From contig JAGATP010000016.1 of NCBI GenBank assembly GCA_017621155.1, positions 1 through 64,000 on the forward strand: a DNA stretch of 64,000 nt, in the 5' to 3' direction. This DNA is from Clostridia bacterium. GTDB lineage: Bacteria; Bacillota; Clostridia; Christensenellales; Borkfalkiaceae. Every line of letters begins with the position of its first letter. Position 1 is the stretch's first letter. Positions 26,192 to 34,518 of this stretch are shown piece by piece. Both the position numbers and the translations under genes were made by a program. Under the pieces are notes generated by a model. That model ran no database searches. It saw only the letters and a list, made by a program, of their open reading frames with translations, and was not told the DNA's origin.

Positions 26192-27097
26192 GTGAAATGG
26201 CATCGTGTTCTCCTGGGGATTTTTTGTATTCTTCTCTCCGTTTTCCCGTTTGTTCCCAAGCGGGAGGAGGAAAAATCCCCGGAGCGAAAGATTATAACGA
26301 TTTGGAATGTAGATACCTTTGAAGGGGGACGTGGGTCGAGGACTTCTTTCTTGGAATCGGTCGCGCACACGCTCGAAAAAAAGGGCAACGTCTATTTTAT
26401 GGTGACTTCGCACACCAAGGAAAGCGCCGAACGACAGCTGAAAGAGGGAATCTATCCGGATATGCTCTCTTCGGGAATGGGGATCGAGGGCTTGCCCGAC
26501 GTGTCGCGAGAGGCGGTGCCCTGGTGTCACGGATATTACTTCTTTTTTTGCAAGGAAGACAACTTCAGCGCCATCAGTTCGGAAAATACCGTTCTTTCGG
26601 TACAGGAGAACGTTTCTTCCGAGGTGGCGGCAAGGCTTTGGGGGCTCGACGGCGAGCTGAAATCAGAGCCTTCTCTCACGGCATACGTTTCCTTTTTAAA
26701 CGGGAAAGCGCGCTATCTCCTGGGGACGCAGCGCGATTATTTCCGCCTCAAATCGAGGGAGGAAGTCTTCTTTTTCAAGCCCGTCGAGGTTTATTCCGAC
26801 CTCATTCAATGGTTTTCCATCCTGACGGACGATGAAAGGATTTTGCCGACTTGCCGCGCTTATCTTGAGGAGCTCCTGTCCGAGCAGACGCAAAAAAGGC
26901 TCTCATCCATCGGAATGTTTGGAGAGGGCACGGAATATGAGGATGAAATCGCTCTGTCGCCCTTAAAGGGGTTAAAAGTTCGCTATACGCTTCCATATTA
27001 TGTTTCAAATGAGACCATACGGGAATTAAAGGACTTGGCAAGAAAAAACGGCGATGAGAATTTCTTGAAAAACTATCTGAAAGGGGTTGATTCTTGA
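26192..27097 (+). CDS. Orphan membrane-anchored solute-binding-like protein
   Basis: About 301 residues from a GTG start. A signal/anchor helix (WHRVLLGIFCILLSVFPFV) is followed by KIITIWNVDTFEGG, which resembles the start of ABC-type extracellular solute-binding proteins. The rest is compatible with a two-lobed binding fold, but it is short and no transporter genes are nearby. The frame is open to a TTG at 26120. A perfectly spaced AAGGAG (26124-26129) instead serves an ATG at 26139 in another frame, a 14-codon ORF ending 8 nt before the GTG, so translation may be coupled through that leader ORF. Confidence 0.6.
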   Translation: MKWHRVLLGIFCILLSVFPFVPKREEEKSPERKIITIWNVDTFEGGRGSRTSFLESVAHTLEKKGNVYFMVTSHTKESAERQLKEGIYPDMLSSGMGIEGLPDVSREAVPWCHGYYFFFCKEDNFSAISSENTVLSVQENVSSEVAARLWGLDGELKSEPSLTAYVSFLNGKARYLLGTQRDYFRLKSREEVFFFKPVEVYSDLIQWFSILTDDERILPTCRAYLEELLSEQTQKRLSSIGMFGEGTEYEDEIALSPLKGLKVRYTLPYYVSNETIRELKDLARKNGDENFLKNYLKGVDS

Positions 27098-27115
27098 CCC
27101 GAAAAAGGGTATAAT
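27087..27115 (+). promoter_or_regulatory. murB promoter
   Basis: TTGATT (27087-27092), 17-bp spacer, TATAAT (27110-27115). It overlaps the end of the upstream gene. Confidence 0.75.
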
Positions 27116-27128
27116 AGAGAGGAGTAAA

Positions 27129-27989
27129 GTGGAGAAGAATGCGATTCATCTGGAAAACATACCGCTGAGCGAACTTACGACGATCGGAATCGGCGGTCTG
27201 GCAAAGAGGGTGTCTTACCCCATGCGAACGGAAACGCTGATCGAGGAAATTCAGACATGCCGAAAAAGGGGAGAAAAATACGTTCTCCTCGGAAACGGAT
27301 CGAACGTTTTGGCGTCCGATCACGGATTTCAAGGGACGGTCTTTGTCACAAAACACCTGCGCGATATTAATTTTCAAGGGGAGTCTCTGACGGTCGGGGC
27401 GGGCGTCACGGTTGGACAGCTCATGCGCTTTTGTCTCGAGTATTCCCTTTCCGGTTGGGAGTTTATGGCGGGAATTCCCGCGACAATGGGCGGGCTTACC
27501 GCCATGAATGCAGGGGCATGCGGCTGTACTATGTCAGACATAGTACAATGCGTGACAATTGTTGAGCAAGGTGTTCCGACGGAAATCCCCCGCGAAGGGT
27601 GTGATTTCGGGCAAAAAACGAGTCGTTTCCTGCAAAATAGAGAGGTTATTCTCTCCGTCAGGCTCAATTTACATAGGGCGGAGAGAAAAGAGATCGAAGA
27701 CAATCTCATGCGCTGTATGCAGAGAAGGAGTCATCTTCCCAAGGGCAGGAGCATGGGCTGCGTGTTTCAAAACACGGCGGGACGATCGGCAGGGTCTCTT
27801 ATCTCCTGTCTGGGACTTTGCGGATTTCGCATCGGCGACGCCCTAATTGCGCATACGCACGGGAATTTTATTTTGAACGTCGCCCACGCCACCGAGCGGG
27901 ACGTATGTGCCTTGATCGATGTGATGAGAAACACCGTCTTAAGGGAATTCGGGATTGAATTGAAAGAAGAAATACGCTATTTGAGATAG
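27129..27989 (+). CDS. murB: UDP-N-acetylenolpyruvoylglucosamine reductase
   Basis: A FAD-dependent enzyme making UDP-N-acetylmuramate for peptidoglycan, 286 residues from a GTG start preceded by AGGAG. The longer frame from 27087 overlaps the promoter and is unlikely. FAD-domain motifs VLLGNGSNVLASD and GIPATMGGLTAMNAGA are clear, as are GCVFQN and the C-terminal AHTHGNFILN. The segment CTMSDIVQ after the FAD motif is encoded by a 23-bp palindrome (27525-27547). Genes usually between murB and whiA (rapZ, yvcK-type) are missing here. Confidence 0.94.
   Translation: MEKNAIHLENIPLSELTTIGIGGLAKRVSYPMRTETLIEEIQTCRKRGEKYVLLGNGSNVLASDHGFQGTVFVTKHLRDINFQGESLTVGAGVTVGQLMRFCLEYSLSGWEFMAGIPATMGGLTAMNAGACGCTMSDIVQCVTIVEQGVPTEIPREGCDFGQKTSRFLQNREVILSVRLNLHRAERKEIEDNLMRCMQRRSHLPKGRSMGCVFQNTAGRSAGSLISCLGLCGFRIGDALIAHTHGNFILNVAHATERDVCALIDVMRNTVLREFGIELKEEIRYLR
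27525..27547. repeat. Perfect palindrome inside murB
   Basis: Both arms are 11 nt (TGTACTATGTC and GACATAGTACA) around one central A. The core ACTATGTCAGACATAGT shares 16 contiguous bases with the left arm of the element at 14552-14613. It is in frame and encodes residues of MurB. Confidence 0.7.
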
Positions 27990-27993
27990 AGAT

Positions 27994-28938
27994 ATGTTGA
28001 ATTTTACGATGGAAATCAAGCGGGAAATCATGGCAAAGTCGCCTTCGAAGAAGTGTTGCAAGGACGCCTTTTTGACGGCTTTTTTGCTGACGAACGGCTC
28101 GCCCGTGCAAAAGGAAGGTCGGCGAGGCTTTGAAATCGTGACGGAAACGGAGCTTTCCGCGGAGTATTTTCTATCCCTCCTGGAGGATACGCACGGCGTA
28201 ACCATGCAGATTAAGAGCATCGACACGTCCAGATTGCGCGGACGGGGCAGATTTGTCTTCGAATCCGTGGGGGAAGATGCCGAGCGATGTTTGCGCGATC
28301 TGGGTTTTCTCGATGGAAGAAGAGCGGATTTCGAGAAAATCCGAACTTATGACGAATGTTGCAGACTTTCCTTTCTCAAGGGACTTTTTTTGGGGGCGGG
28401 CAGCTGTACTCTTCCTTCGGGAGAGAGCGGGAAAAAGACGGGCTATCACCTCGAATTTGCCTTTTCGGATCGTGCGCTCTCGGAGGTGTGCCTCGAATTT
28501 TTGGAGGGCTTTTTCATTCCCTTCAAGCGCATTTCGAGAAAGGGCGTCGAGGTTCTCTACATTCAGATTCGGGAAGGGATTGCCGACTTTCTCAACCTCG
28601 TTTCGGCAAAGCGCTGTCTTGCAAAGCTGAATGCCTTGGTGGAGGAGCGGGAGCTTGTCAATCTGGATACGCGGGCGAATAACTGTTTCCTCTACAATGT
28701 AGACAGGACAGCCGCGATTTCGGCGCAGCAGTGCAGGCTCATCGAAATCATCGACGAGAAAATCGGGCTGGAAGAGCTTAGTCGCGACTTGCGCGATACT
28801 GCCAACATGCGGCTCGCCTATCCGATGGACAACTATCAAGCCCTTGCGGACAGGCTTGGCATTACGAAAAGCAGCTTATCGAGGCGGCTAAAACACCTCG
28901 TGAATTTGGGGAAAAAATTAACGGAAGACAGAACATGA
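27994..28938 (+). CDS. whiA: WhiA, sporulation/division regulator
   Basis: A 314-residue protein with an N-terminal LAGLIDADG-homing-endonuclease-like fold and a C-terminal helix-turn-helix (YQALADRLGITKSSLSRRLKHL). WhiA is near-universal in Gram-positive bacteria and affects division, chromosome segregation and, in Streptomyces, sporulation. The typical opening (MEIKREIM) comes after four codons. It overlaps dnaE through ATGA, indicating coupling. Confidence 0.95.
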   Translation: MLNFTMEIKREIMAKSPSKKCCKDAFLTAFLLTNGSPVQKEGRRGFEIVTETELSAEYFLSLLEDTHGVTMQIKSIDTSRLRGRGRFVFESVGEDAERCLRDLGFLDGRRADFEKIRTYDECCRLSFLKGLFLGAGSCTLPSGESGKKTGYHLEFAFSDRALSEVCLEFLEGFFIPFKRISRKGVEVLYIQIREGIADFLNLVSAKRCLAKLNALVEERELVNLDTRANNCFLYNVDRTAAISAQQCRLIEIIDEKIGLEELSRDLRDTANMRLAYPMDNYQALADRLGITKSSLSRRLKHLVNLGKKLTEDRT

Positions 28939-31900
28939 CGGATTTTGTACACTTACATTTACACACGGAATACTCTCTTTTGGACGGCGCGGTCAAGTGC
29001 GGCGAGCTGATGGATCACTGCGCCAAAAACGGAATCAAGGCGGTTGCCATCACCGATCACGGCAACATGTACGCAACCTTGAAATTTGCCGAAGAGGCGA
29101 AGAAAAAGGGGATTAAGTACATCATCGGCTGCGAGTTTTATTGCTGCAAGGATATTTACGGAAAAAAAGCGGACAACAACGAATTCGAGCATCTCATTCT
29201 CCTCGCAAAGAACAAAAAGGGGTATAAAAACCTCGTTCAGCTCGATTCGATTGCCTTCACGGATGGCTTTTACTATAAGCCGAGAATCGATTATCGGATT
29301 TTAAAGGAGCATTCCGAGGGATTGATTTGCCTTTCGGCATGTCTTGCGGGAAGGCTTCCTCGCCTCATTTTAAAGGGCAATCTCGACGGCGCAAAAAAAT
29401 TTGCGGCGGAAATGAAGGAACTCTTTGGGGAAGATTTTTACATCGAAATCCAAGACCACGGTATTCCCGAACAGAAGATGAGCAATCCCTATCTCGTGCA
29501 GATTGCAAATGAGCTCGGCATCGAGATCGTCGCCACCAACGACGTGCATTATCTGAGACAGGAAGATGCGGAAATGCAGGACGTGCTTCTCTGCATTCAG
29601 ACCAAAAAGACGCTCGACGACCCGAAACGCATGAAGTTCTCTACGCAGGAGTTCTATTTAAAGACGGGCGATCAGATGGCGGAGCTCTTCCCGCAGTGGC
29701 CGAAGGCGATTTCCAATACCGTCGCCATTGCCGACAAGGTGACGGAAGAGGTCTTCCCCCTCGATAAAAAGGGCTATCCCATCCGAGATATGTCTTTAAT
29801 TCCCATGTACACGACGTACGATCCGGATCATCCTGAAACGCCCGAGTCCACTTTGGCAAAGCGCAAGGACCTGACGCCTCTTAAGAAGTTTTTGAACGAG
29901 GCGTCCACCAAAGGGCTTTCCATTCGAGAATACTTCCGCATTCTCGAGGATATGACGACCTATCTGGGTGTGGACGATACCAAAAACTCTGAATTTTACG
30001 TCAAAATGCTCCGCCATATGGGCAATTATTTTGCCATTCCCTGCGAAAAGGGGGCTTCCTTTGCGGAGATTGCGGCCGCACTTCGCTCTAATCTCACAGC
30101 CGTGGAGGAGGACTTCCAAGGGGACGTTTCGGAGGAGACGACCTTTTATCTTTCCCGTTTGCGGGAATTGCCCGCCCGCCTCGAGGAGGGACTCGCTTCG
30201 GACGCGGACTACCTCATCGACCGCTTTCGGGAGTTTCACGTTTATCTTTCGAGGTGCGTCGCCCTTGCCGAGCTCTTCGGCATCGAGCAGACAGACCCGA
30301 CCGTCTTCGACTCCAAAAACTACTTGCGCAAGCTCTCCTGCAAGGGACTCTTGCGCCGCTATAAGGAGATTACGGAGGTCATCAAAAAGAGGGCGAAATA
30401 CGAGCTCGGTATCATCTGCGGCATGGGCTATGCCGATTATTATCTCATCGTGTGGGATTATATCAACTGGTCGAAAGACCACGGTATCCCCATCGGCCCG
30501 GGCCGAGGTTCGGGCGTCAGCTCCATCGTCGCCTATGCGATCGGCATCACGGACGTCGAGCCCCTTCAATACAACCTTCTCTTCGAGCGTTTTCTAAACC
30601 CTGACCGTGTCTCCATGCCCGATTTCGACGTCGATTTCTGTACGGACAGGCGGCAGGAATCCATCGAGTACGTCAGGAGAAAATACGGCTCTCCCCGCGT
30701 CGCGCAGATCGTCACTTTCGGTACGATGGCTTCCCGTCAGGCAATCAAGGATACGGGGCGCGTCATGCGCGTTCCGTACAGCGAGACGGACAAGGTCGCA
30801 AAATTGATGGACGGAAAGACGACCATTCGCGATCTCTTGGGACTCAACATTCCCGGACTCGAAAAAAAGATCGAGAGCACCGACGATGAAGAAAAGAGGG
30901 CGGAGCTTCAAAAGAATCTCGAGGAACTGAAGGGAAAGGTCAATCAGGAATTCATCGAGCAATACGAAGGGGATCAGACCCTTCACGACGTCATCGATAT
31001 GGCGATGCGCATCGAGGGAATGCCGAGAAATACCTCGATGCACGCGGCAGGCGTCGTCATCTGTCAGCAGGTCATTGCGGACAACGTCCCGCTTTCCAGA
31101 AATGGCGAGGACGAGGTGACGGGCGAGCCGATCGTCACGACGCAGTTCAACATGAAGGAAATCGAGGCGCTCGGCATGCTCAAAATGGACTTTTTGGCAC
31201 TCACGACGCTGACCGACATCAAAAAAACGTGCGACTATATTCTCGAGGACTACGGCATCCTCATTGATTTCGATCAGATCGGCTACGACGATGCGGGAAC
31301 TTACGAGCTCATCTCCAACGGCGAGACGGACGGCGTGTTCCAACTCGAACAAGGGGGCATGAAAAAGTTCATGCGCGATCTGAAGCCGGACAGGCTCGAG
31401 GATCTCATCGCAGGCATTTCCCTCTATCGTCCCGGCCCTATGAAGGATATTCCGCGCTATTGCGAGAACAAGAATCATCCCGAAAAGATCACCTACGACA
31501 CCCCCCTTCTCGAGCACATTTTAAACGTCACCTATGGCGTGCCCATCTATCAGGAGCAGGTCATGAACATCTTCCAGGATCTTGCCGGCTTCTCTCTGGG
31601 ACAGGCAGACCTTGTGCGAAGAGCCATGGGTAAAAAGGATAAAAAGACCTTGATGGCGCAAAAGGATAAGTTTATCCACGGCGACATCTCGTCGGGAGGA
31701 AACATCAAGGGGTGCGTGGCAAACGGCGTTCCCGAAGAGGTTGCGGCGAAGATCTTCGAAAACATGGAAAGCTTCGCTTCCTACGCCTTCAACAAGTCGC
31801 ATGCCGCCGCCTATGCCGTCGTCTCCTATCAGACCGCCTATTTAAAGAAATACTACATCAAGGAATTTTTGGCGGGGCTTCTCAACAACCGCATCACCAA

Positions 31901-33041
31901 GAGCGACGAAATCACCAAATATACCGTCTTCATGAAGGAGCAGAACATTCCCGTTCTTCCTCCCGACATCAATCTTTCCAAGGCGGAATTTTCCGTACAG
32001 GGGGACGGCGTGCGCTTTGGGCTCTGCGCTTTGAAGGGCGTGGGCAGGGCTGCCATCGACGCCGTAGTCGAGAACAGAACGCAAAAGGGGAAATTCACTT
32101 CCTTTGCAGACTTCTTGATGCGCTGTACTAGGTACGTCAATAAGCGTATCGTCGAAGGACTCATTTACGGTGGCGCGTTCGACGCGTTCGGCAAGACGCG
32201 CTCGCAGCTGATCGCCGTCTACGACGACGCGATGAACCGCATTGCCGCCATCAACAAGCAGCAGGACAGCGCGCAGATGTCCTTCTTCGGCGACATCATC
32301 GAGGAGAAGGAAATCGAGCTCGTCTACCCCAATATCCCCGAATTTGAGCTCAACGAAAAGCTCGCCAAGGAGAAGCTCGTCCTCGGCGTGTACGTCTCGG
32401 GGCATCCCTTCGAAAAGTACAAGGACGCCTTTTCGGACATGAACTTCAATTGCAGTTACCTTCAGGATTATCAGGAAGAGGTCACGGAAGACGGGGAAGA
32501 GACGAAAATTTACGAAAACGTGCAGGACGGTCAGCTTATCACCATGGGCGGCATGATTTCCGCTTATCGGAAATTGGTGACGAAATCGGGGACGTATATG
32601 GCGTTCGTCACCGTCGAGGACATGTACGGTTCCGTCGAGTGCGTCGCCTTCCCCAAGGTGTACGAAAAGATCAAGCATTTTCTCGCTTCAGACGTCGTCG
32701 TCACGCTGAAGGGGAAAATTGATCTCGCGCAGGGCAAAGCGCCTTCGGTCATTCTCGATTCGATGACGGAGTACCAAAAGCAGGAAGAGGAGAAAAAGCC
32801 TTCGAGTGAGGAAACCGAAGTGAGACACCCCGTGCTCTGGCTGAATGCGTCGGGATTCGACGAGGAAGATCTGGAGGACTTGATCGCCACGGTCAAGGAT
32901 TATCCGGAAGGGGACACCATCGTCAAAATCGTCGTCGATCGAAAGGTTTGCTTCAAATCTTACGTCAATCTGGACAAGAAATTCAAGGTGATTCTTCTCC
33001 CTTATTTCGACGATGAAAAGCGCATTGTGCTCAAGGCGTAA
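28935..33041 (+). CDS. dnaE: DNA polymerase III alpha subunit, DnaE type, with extra insertion
   Basis: A C-family replicative polymerase of 1368 residues, longer than the usual 1150-1200. PHP domain residues are intact (HLHLHTEYSLLDGAV, ITDHGNM). The palm has GPGRGSGVSSIVAYAIG and the catalytic PDFDVDF. A helix-hairpin-helix and an OB fold (LITMGGMISAYRKL) follow. The excess lies at about residues 285-460, between the PHP end and KNYLRKLSCKGLLRRY, where relatives have a short linker. This insert is rich in charged helix-forming residues and looks like a real domain: no frameshift or repeat is seen. Overlaps whiA by 4 nt. Confidence 0.95.
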   Translation: MTDFVHLHLHTEYSLLDGAVKCGELMDHCAKNGIKAVAITDHGNMYATLKFAEEAKKKGIKYIIGCEFYCCKDIYGKKADNNEFEHLILLAKNKKGYKNLVQLDSIAFTDGFYYKPRIDYRILKEHSEGLICLSACLAGRLPRLILKGNLDGAKKFAAEMKELFGEDFYIEIQDHGIPEQKMSNPYLVQIANELGIEIVATNDVHYLRQEDAEMQDVLLCIQTKKTLDDPKRMKFSTQEFYLKTGDQMAELFPQWPKAISNTVAIADKVTEEVFPLDKKGYPIRDMSLIPMYTTYDPDHPETPESTLAKRKDLTPLKKFLNEASTKGLSIREYFRILEDMTTYLGVDDTKNSEFYVKMLRHMGNYFAIPCEKGASFAEIAAALRSNLTAVEEDFQGDVSEETTFYLSRLRELPARLEEGLASDADYLIDRFREFHVYLSRCVALAELFGIEQTDPTVFDSKNYLRKLSCKGLLRRYKEITEVIKKRAKYELGIICGMGYADYYLIVWDYINWSKDHGIPIGPGRGSGVSSIVAYAIGITDVEPLQYNLLFERFLNPDRVSMPDFDVDFCTDRRQESIEYVRRKYGSPRVAQIVTFGTMASRQAIKDTGRVMRVPYSETDKVAKLMDGKTTIRDLLGLNIPGLEKKIESTDDEEKRAELQKNLEELKGKVNQEFIEQYEGDQTLHDVIDMAMRIEGMPRNTSMHAAGVVICQQVIADNVPLSRNGEDEVTGEPIVTTQFNMKEIEALGMLKMDFLALTTLTDIKKTCDYILEDYGILIDFDQIGYDDAGTYELISNGETDGVFQLEQGGMKKFMRDLKPDRLEDLIAGISLYRPGPMKDIPRYCENKNHPEKITYDTPLLEHILNVTYGVPIYQEQVMNIFQDLAGFSLGQADLVRRAMGKKDKKTLMAQKDKFIHGDISSGGNIKGCVANGVPEEVAAKIFENMESFASYAFNKSHAAAYAVVSYQTAYLKKYYIKEFLAGLLNNRITKSDEITKYTVFMKEQNIPVLPPDINLSKAEFSVQGDGVRFGLCALKGVGRAAIDAVVENRTQKGKFTSFADFLMRCTRYVNKRIVEGLIYGGAFDAFGKTRSQLIAVYDDAMNRIAAINKQQDSAQMSFFGDIIEEKEIELVYPNIPEFELNEKLAKEKLVLGVYVSGHPFEKYKDAFSDMNFNCSYLQDYQEEVTEDGEETKIYENVQDGQLITMGGMISAYRKLVTKSGTYMAFVTVEDMYGSVECVAFPKVYEKIKHFLASDVVVTLKGKIDLAQGKAPSVILDSMTEYQKQEEEKKPSSEETEVRHPVLWLNASGFDEEDLEDLIATVKDYPEGDTIVKIVVDRKVCFKSYVNLDKKFKVILLPYFDDEKRIVLKA

Positions 33042-33083
33042 TATGAGAGCGTGTTTCCACAAACGTTCAACGCGCATCTTTCG

Positions 33084-33105
33084 GATTGTGTGAACACGCT
33101 TTAGC
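33084..33105 (+). repeat. 22-bp intergenic repeat, copy 2
   Basis: Begins GATTGTGTGAACACG and ends CTTTAGC; matches 12566-12587 at 20 of 22 positions. Here it also forms the right arm of an inverted repeat starting just after the dnaE stop. Confidence 0.5.
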
Positions 33106-33120
33106 AATTTGTTCGAATTT

Positions 33121-33233
33121 TTGCCTCGAAAAGGGATAAAACGTCATTTCTTTTTGTGAGTTTTCCTTATTTTCGAAAAAACCCGAAAAGGAAATAAAAA
33201 ACGCTTTGTGTTTTTTTCGACAGCTTCTACAAT
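33121..33233 (+). repeat. Left 113-bp boundary direct repeat of the 23-kb cluster
   Basis: Aligns without gaps to 56201-56313 with six mismatches (33125, 33127, 33134, 33223, 33226, 33230); 33135-33222 is identical over 88 bp. It includes an internal hairpin (TTTCC...TTTTCG with CGAAAAGGAAA) and a promoter-like end, TTGTGT-16 bp-TACAAT, a weaker version of the pfkA promoter in the right copy. Confidence 0.93.
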
Positions 33234-33539
33234 TACGCGTAAAAATATTTTTGCTGTCGATTCATGAAAACTATAAGTATATCGAATGTAAAATGTATTT
33301 TTTCTTCGATTAAAATTCAATACTATAAAAATTACTAATACCTATTCTGTAATAAAAAATTATAGAATAGGTCTTTTTTTATGTTTTTTATTGTTTTTCA
33401 TTATTTTTTGGGACAAATTTGAGACAAGAGAAATAATCAGATATTCGCTTTTGTTCCAAAATTAATTGATATCAAATACGAGAAGGCATAAAACAAATAA
33501 AAGCAGAAACGTTGAAACAGTATGCGATCGAGAGCAGGA

Positions 33540-33606
33540 GTGTCGTATGCCGAACGGCATGCACGGTGGTGCGGGAGGAGAAATTAATTAAATCTCCCTA
33601 GCCGAT
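33540..33606 (+). mobile_element. Putative group II intron 3' remnant (domains V-VI)
   Basis: 33541-33568 folds as a domain V-like hairpin: ATGCC-GAAC-GGCAT, a 2-nt GC bulge, then TGTCGT pairing with ACGGTG. It is followed by a domain VI-like hairpin, GGGAG (33573-33577) with CTCCC (33594-33598), then a possible bulged A. The string ACGGTGGTGCGGGAGG resembles ends of clostridial introns. The loop is not GNRA and the expected AGC triad is not exact. No maturase gene or 5' intron end is visible, so it would be a fragment. Confidence 0.45.
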
Positions 33607-33636
33607 TTCGTTCTATAAGAGGAGGGGTAAACATTA

Positions 33637-33744
33637 CCGTTTGTAGACGAAAAGTCTCCTTTTGTATTTTCCGTTTGGTATTTGTAGCACCGTTTGTGTC
33701 GTTTGACACAACACTATTGAAATATAAAAAATAACTGTTATAAT
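33637..33744 (+). promoter_or_regulatory. Promoter with four 21-bp-spaced direct repeats (LytTR-type), GH3 operon
   Basis: 11-bp copies start at 33637 (CCGTTTGTAGA), 33658 (CCTTTTGTATT), 33678 (GTATTTGTAGC) and 33699 (TCGTTTGACAC), spaced 21, 20 and 21 bp. The last starts 18 bp before the -35 TTGAAA (33717-33722); spacer 16 bp; -10 TATAAT (33739-33744). Two palindromes also flank the promoter: TTGTGTC-GTTT-GACACAA (33694-33711) and AGACAAA-AA-TTTGTCT (33754-33769). Confidence 0.75.
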
Positions 33745-33793
33745 GCCCGATAGAGACAAAAATTTGTCTAAACAATCAGTTTGGAGGTATATG

Positions 33794-34459
33794 ATGACTG
33801 AATCCGCTCAGAAACAACTTGCTATGATGAAAAAGATCGGCAAAGCGTTGAGAATTGTATCCTTGGTATTATCTCTTCTTGCAGTCGTTCTTTTGGTTAT
33901 GTACTTGTTGACGCCTGCCGCGAATTTGCATTTGAACTTTGGTGACTCGAAGTATGCGAGAGAAGGTGGCTATAACTACTACGGTTGGCAGCTTTCGATT
34001 TTCGGCTGTGGCTATCCCCCGGTACCCATACTTGCAATGTTTGAAACCACTCAGCTTGCAGGTGACTACATTCCTACGGCATACGATTTCAATACCAATA
34101 TGACGATGATCTATGCACTTGTCCTTCCTATTCTTACGCTCATCGTTTGCGGTATCGTCGCAGGCAAGATGAAGAACAGAGGTAAGGCGGTCTGTGAATT
34201 TATCGTTGCTGCCGTATTTATCTATTCTGCAATTATTTTGGTGAACTGCGTCAGCCTTTCAATCCCGATGGCAAACAATACGGGAACGACGCCGTTTGCA
34301 AATAACTTCCTTCAGCCCGCACTTGCAGGGCAGGGAAGTTTTACCACTTGCTTCTATCCGATTTTTAACTGCGTAATGTTGATCCTTTTTGCAGTTGTCA
34401 AGGCAGGAAGAGGTGCATTCCTCATTTATCAAAGAAGCTTTGCTTTGAAGAACAAATAA
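33794..34459 (+). CDS. Polytopic membrane protein preceding a GH3 gene
   Basis: A protein of about 221 residues with four hydrophobic helices (around residues 20-40, 100-125, 135-160 and 185-215) and an extracytoplasmic loop rich in Gly and Tyr after the first. I do not recognise the family. The frame is open from 33743, but that codon lies in the -10 element. GGAGG (33783-33787) best fits the ATG at 33794, although 33791 is possible. It is the first gene of the operon with the GH3 enzyme 59 nt downstream, mirroring the membrane protein paired with the GH3 gene at 233. Confidence 0.75.
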   Translation: MTESAQKQLAMMKKIGKALRIVSLVLSLLAVVLLVMYLLTPAANLHLNFGDSKYAREGGYNYYGWQLSIFGCGYPPVPILAMFETTQLAGDYIPTAYDFNTNMTMIYALVLPILTLIVCGIVAGKMKNRGKAVCEFIVAAVFIYSAIILVNCVSLSIPMANNTGTTPFANNFLQPALAGQGSFTTCFYPIFNCVMLILFAVVKAGRGAFLIYQRSFALKNK

Positions 34460-34518
34460 GGTCGATCCGAAAGTCAAAAAGATTTTCGATAAGATAAAAA
34501 ATTAGAAGGAGAATAAAT

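Larger units (their letters stand above)
33042..33636. other. Noncoding region between dnaE and the cluster
   Basis: No credible gene. It holds an inverted repeat after dnaE (AGCGTGTTTCCACAA at 33046-33060 with TTGTGTGAACACGCT at 33087-33101), the left 113-bp boundary repeat, an AT-rich stretch, and a segment at 33540-33606 that resembles the 3' end of a group II intron. Confidence 0.6.

Noticed and set aside
33046..33101. Inverted repeat after dnaE as an integron attC site
   Set aside because: There is no integrase, no adjacent cassette array, and no proper R and L boxes; it reads better as a 3'-end hairpin or small repeat.
33671..33696. CCGTTTG at 33671 and 33690 as additional LytTR sites
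   Set aside because: They are out of phase with the 21-bp series that ends 18 bp before the -35. The second overlaps a palindrome, so they are probably chance matches or part of another site.
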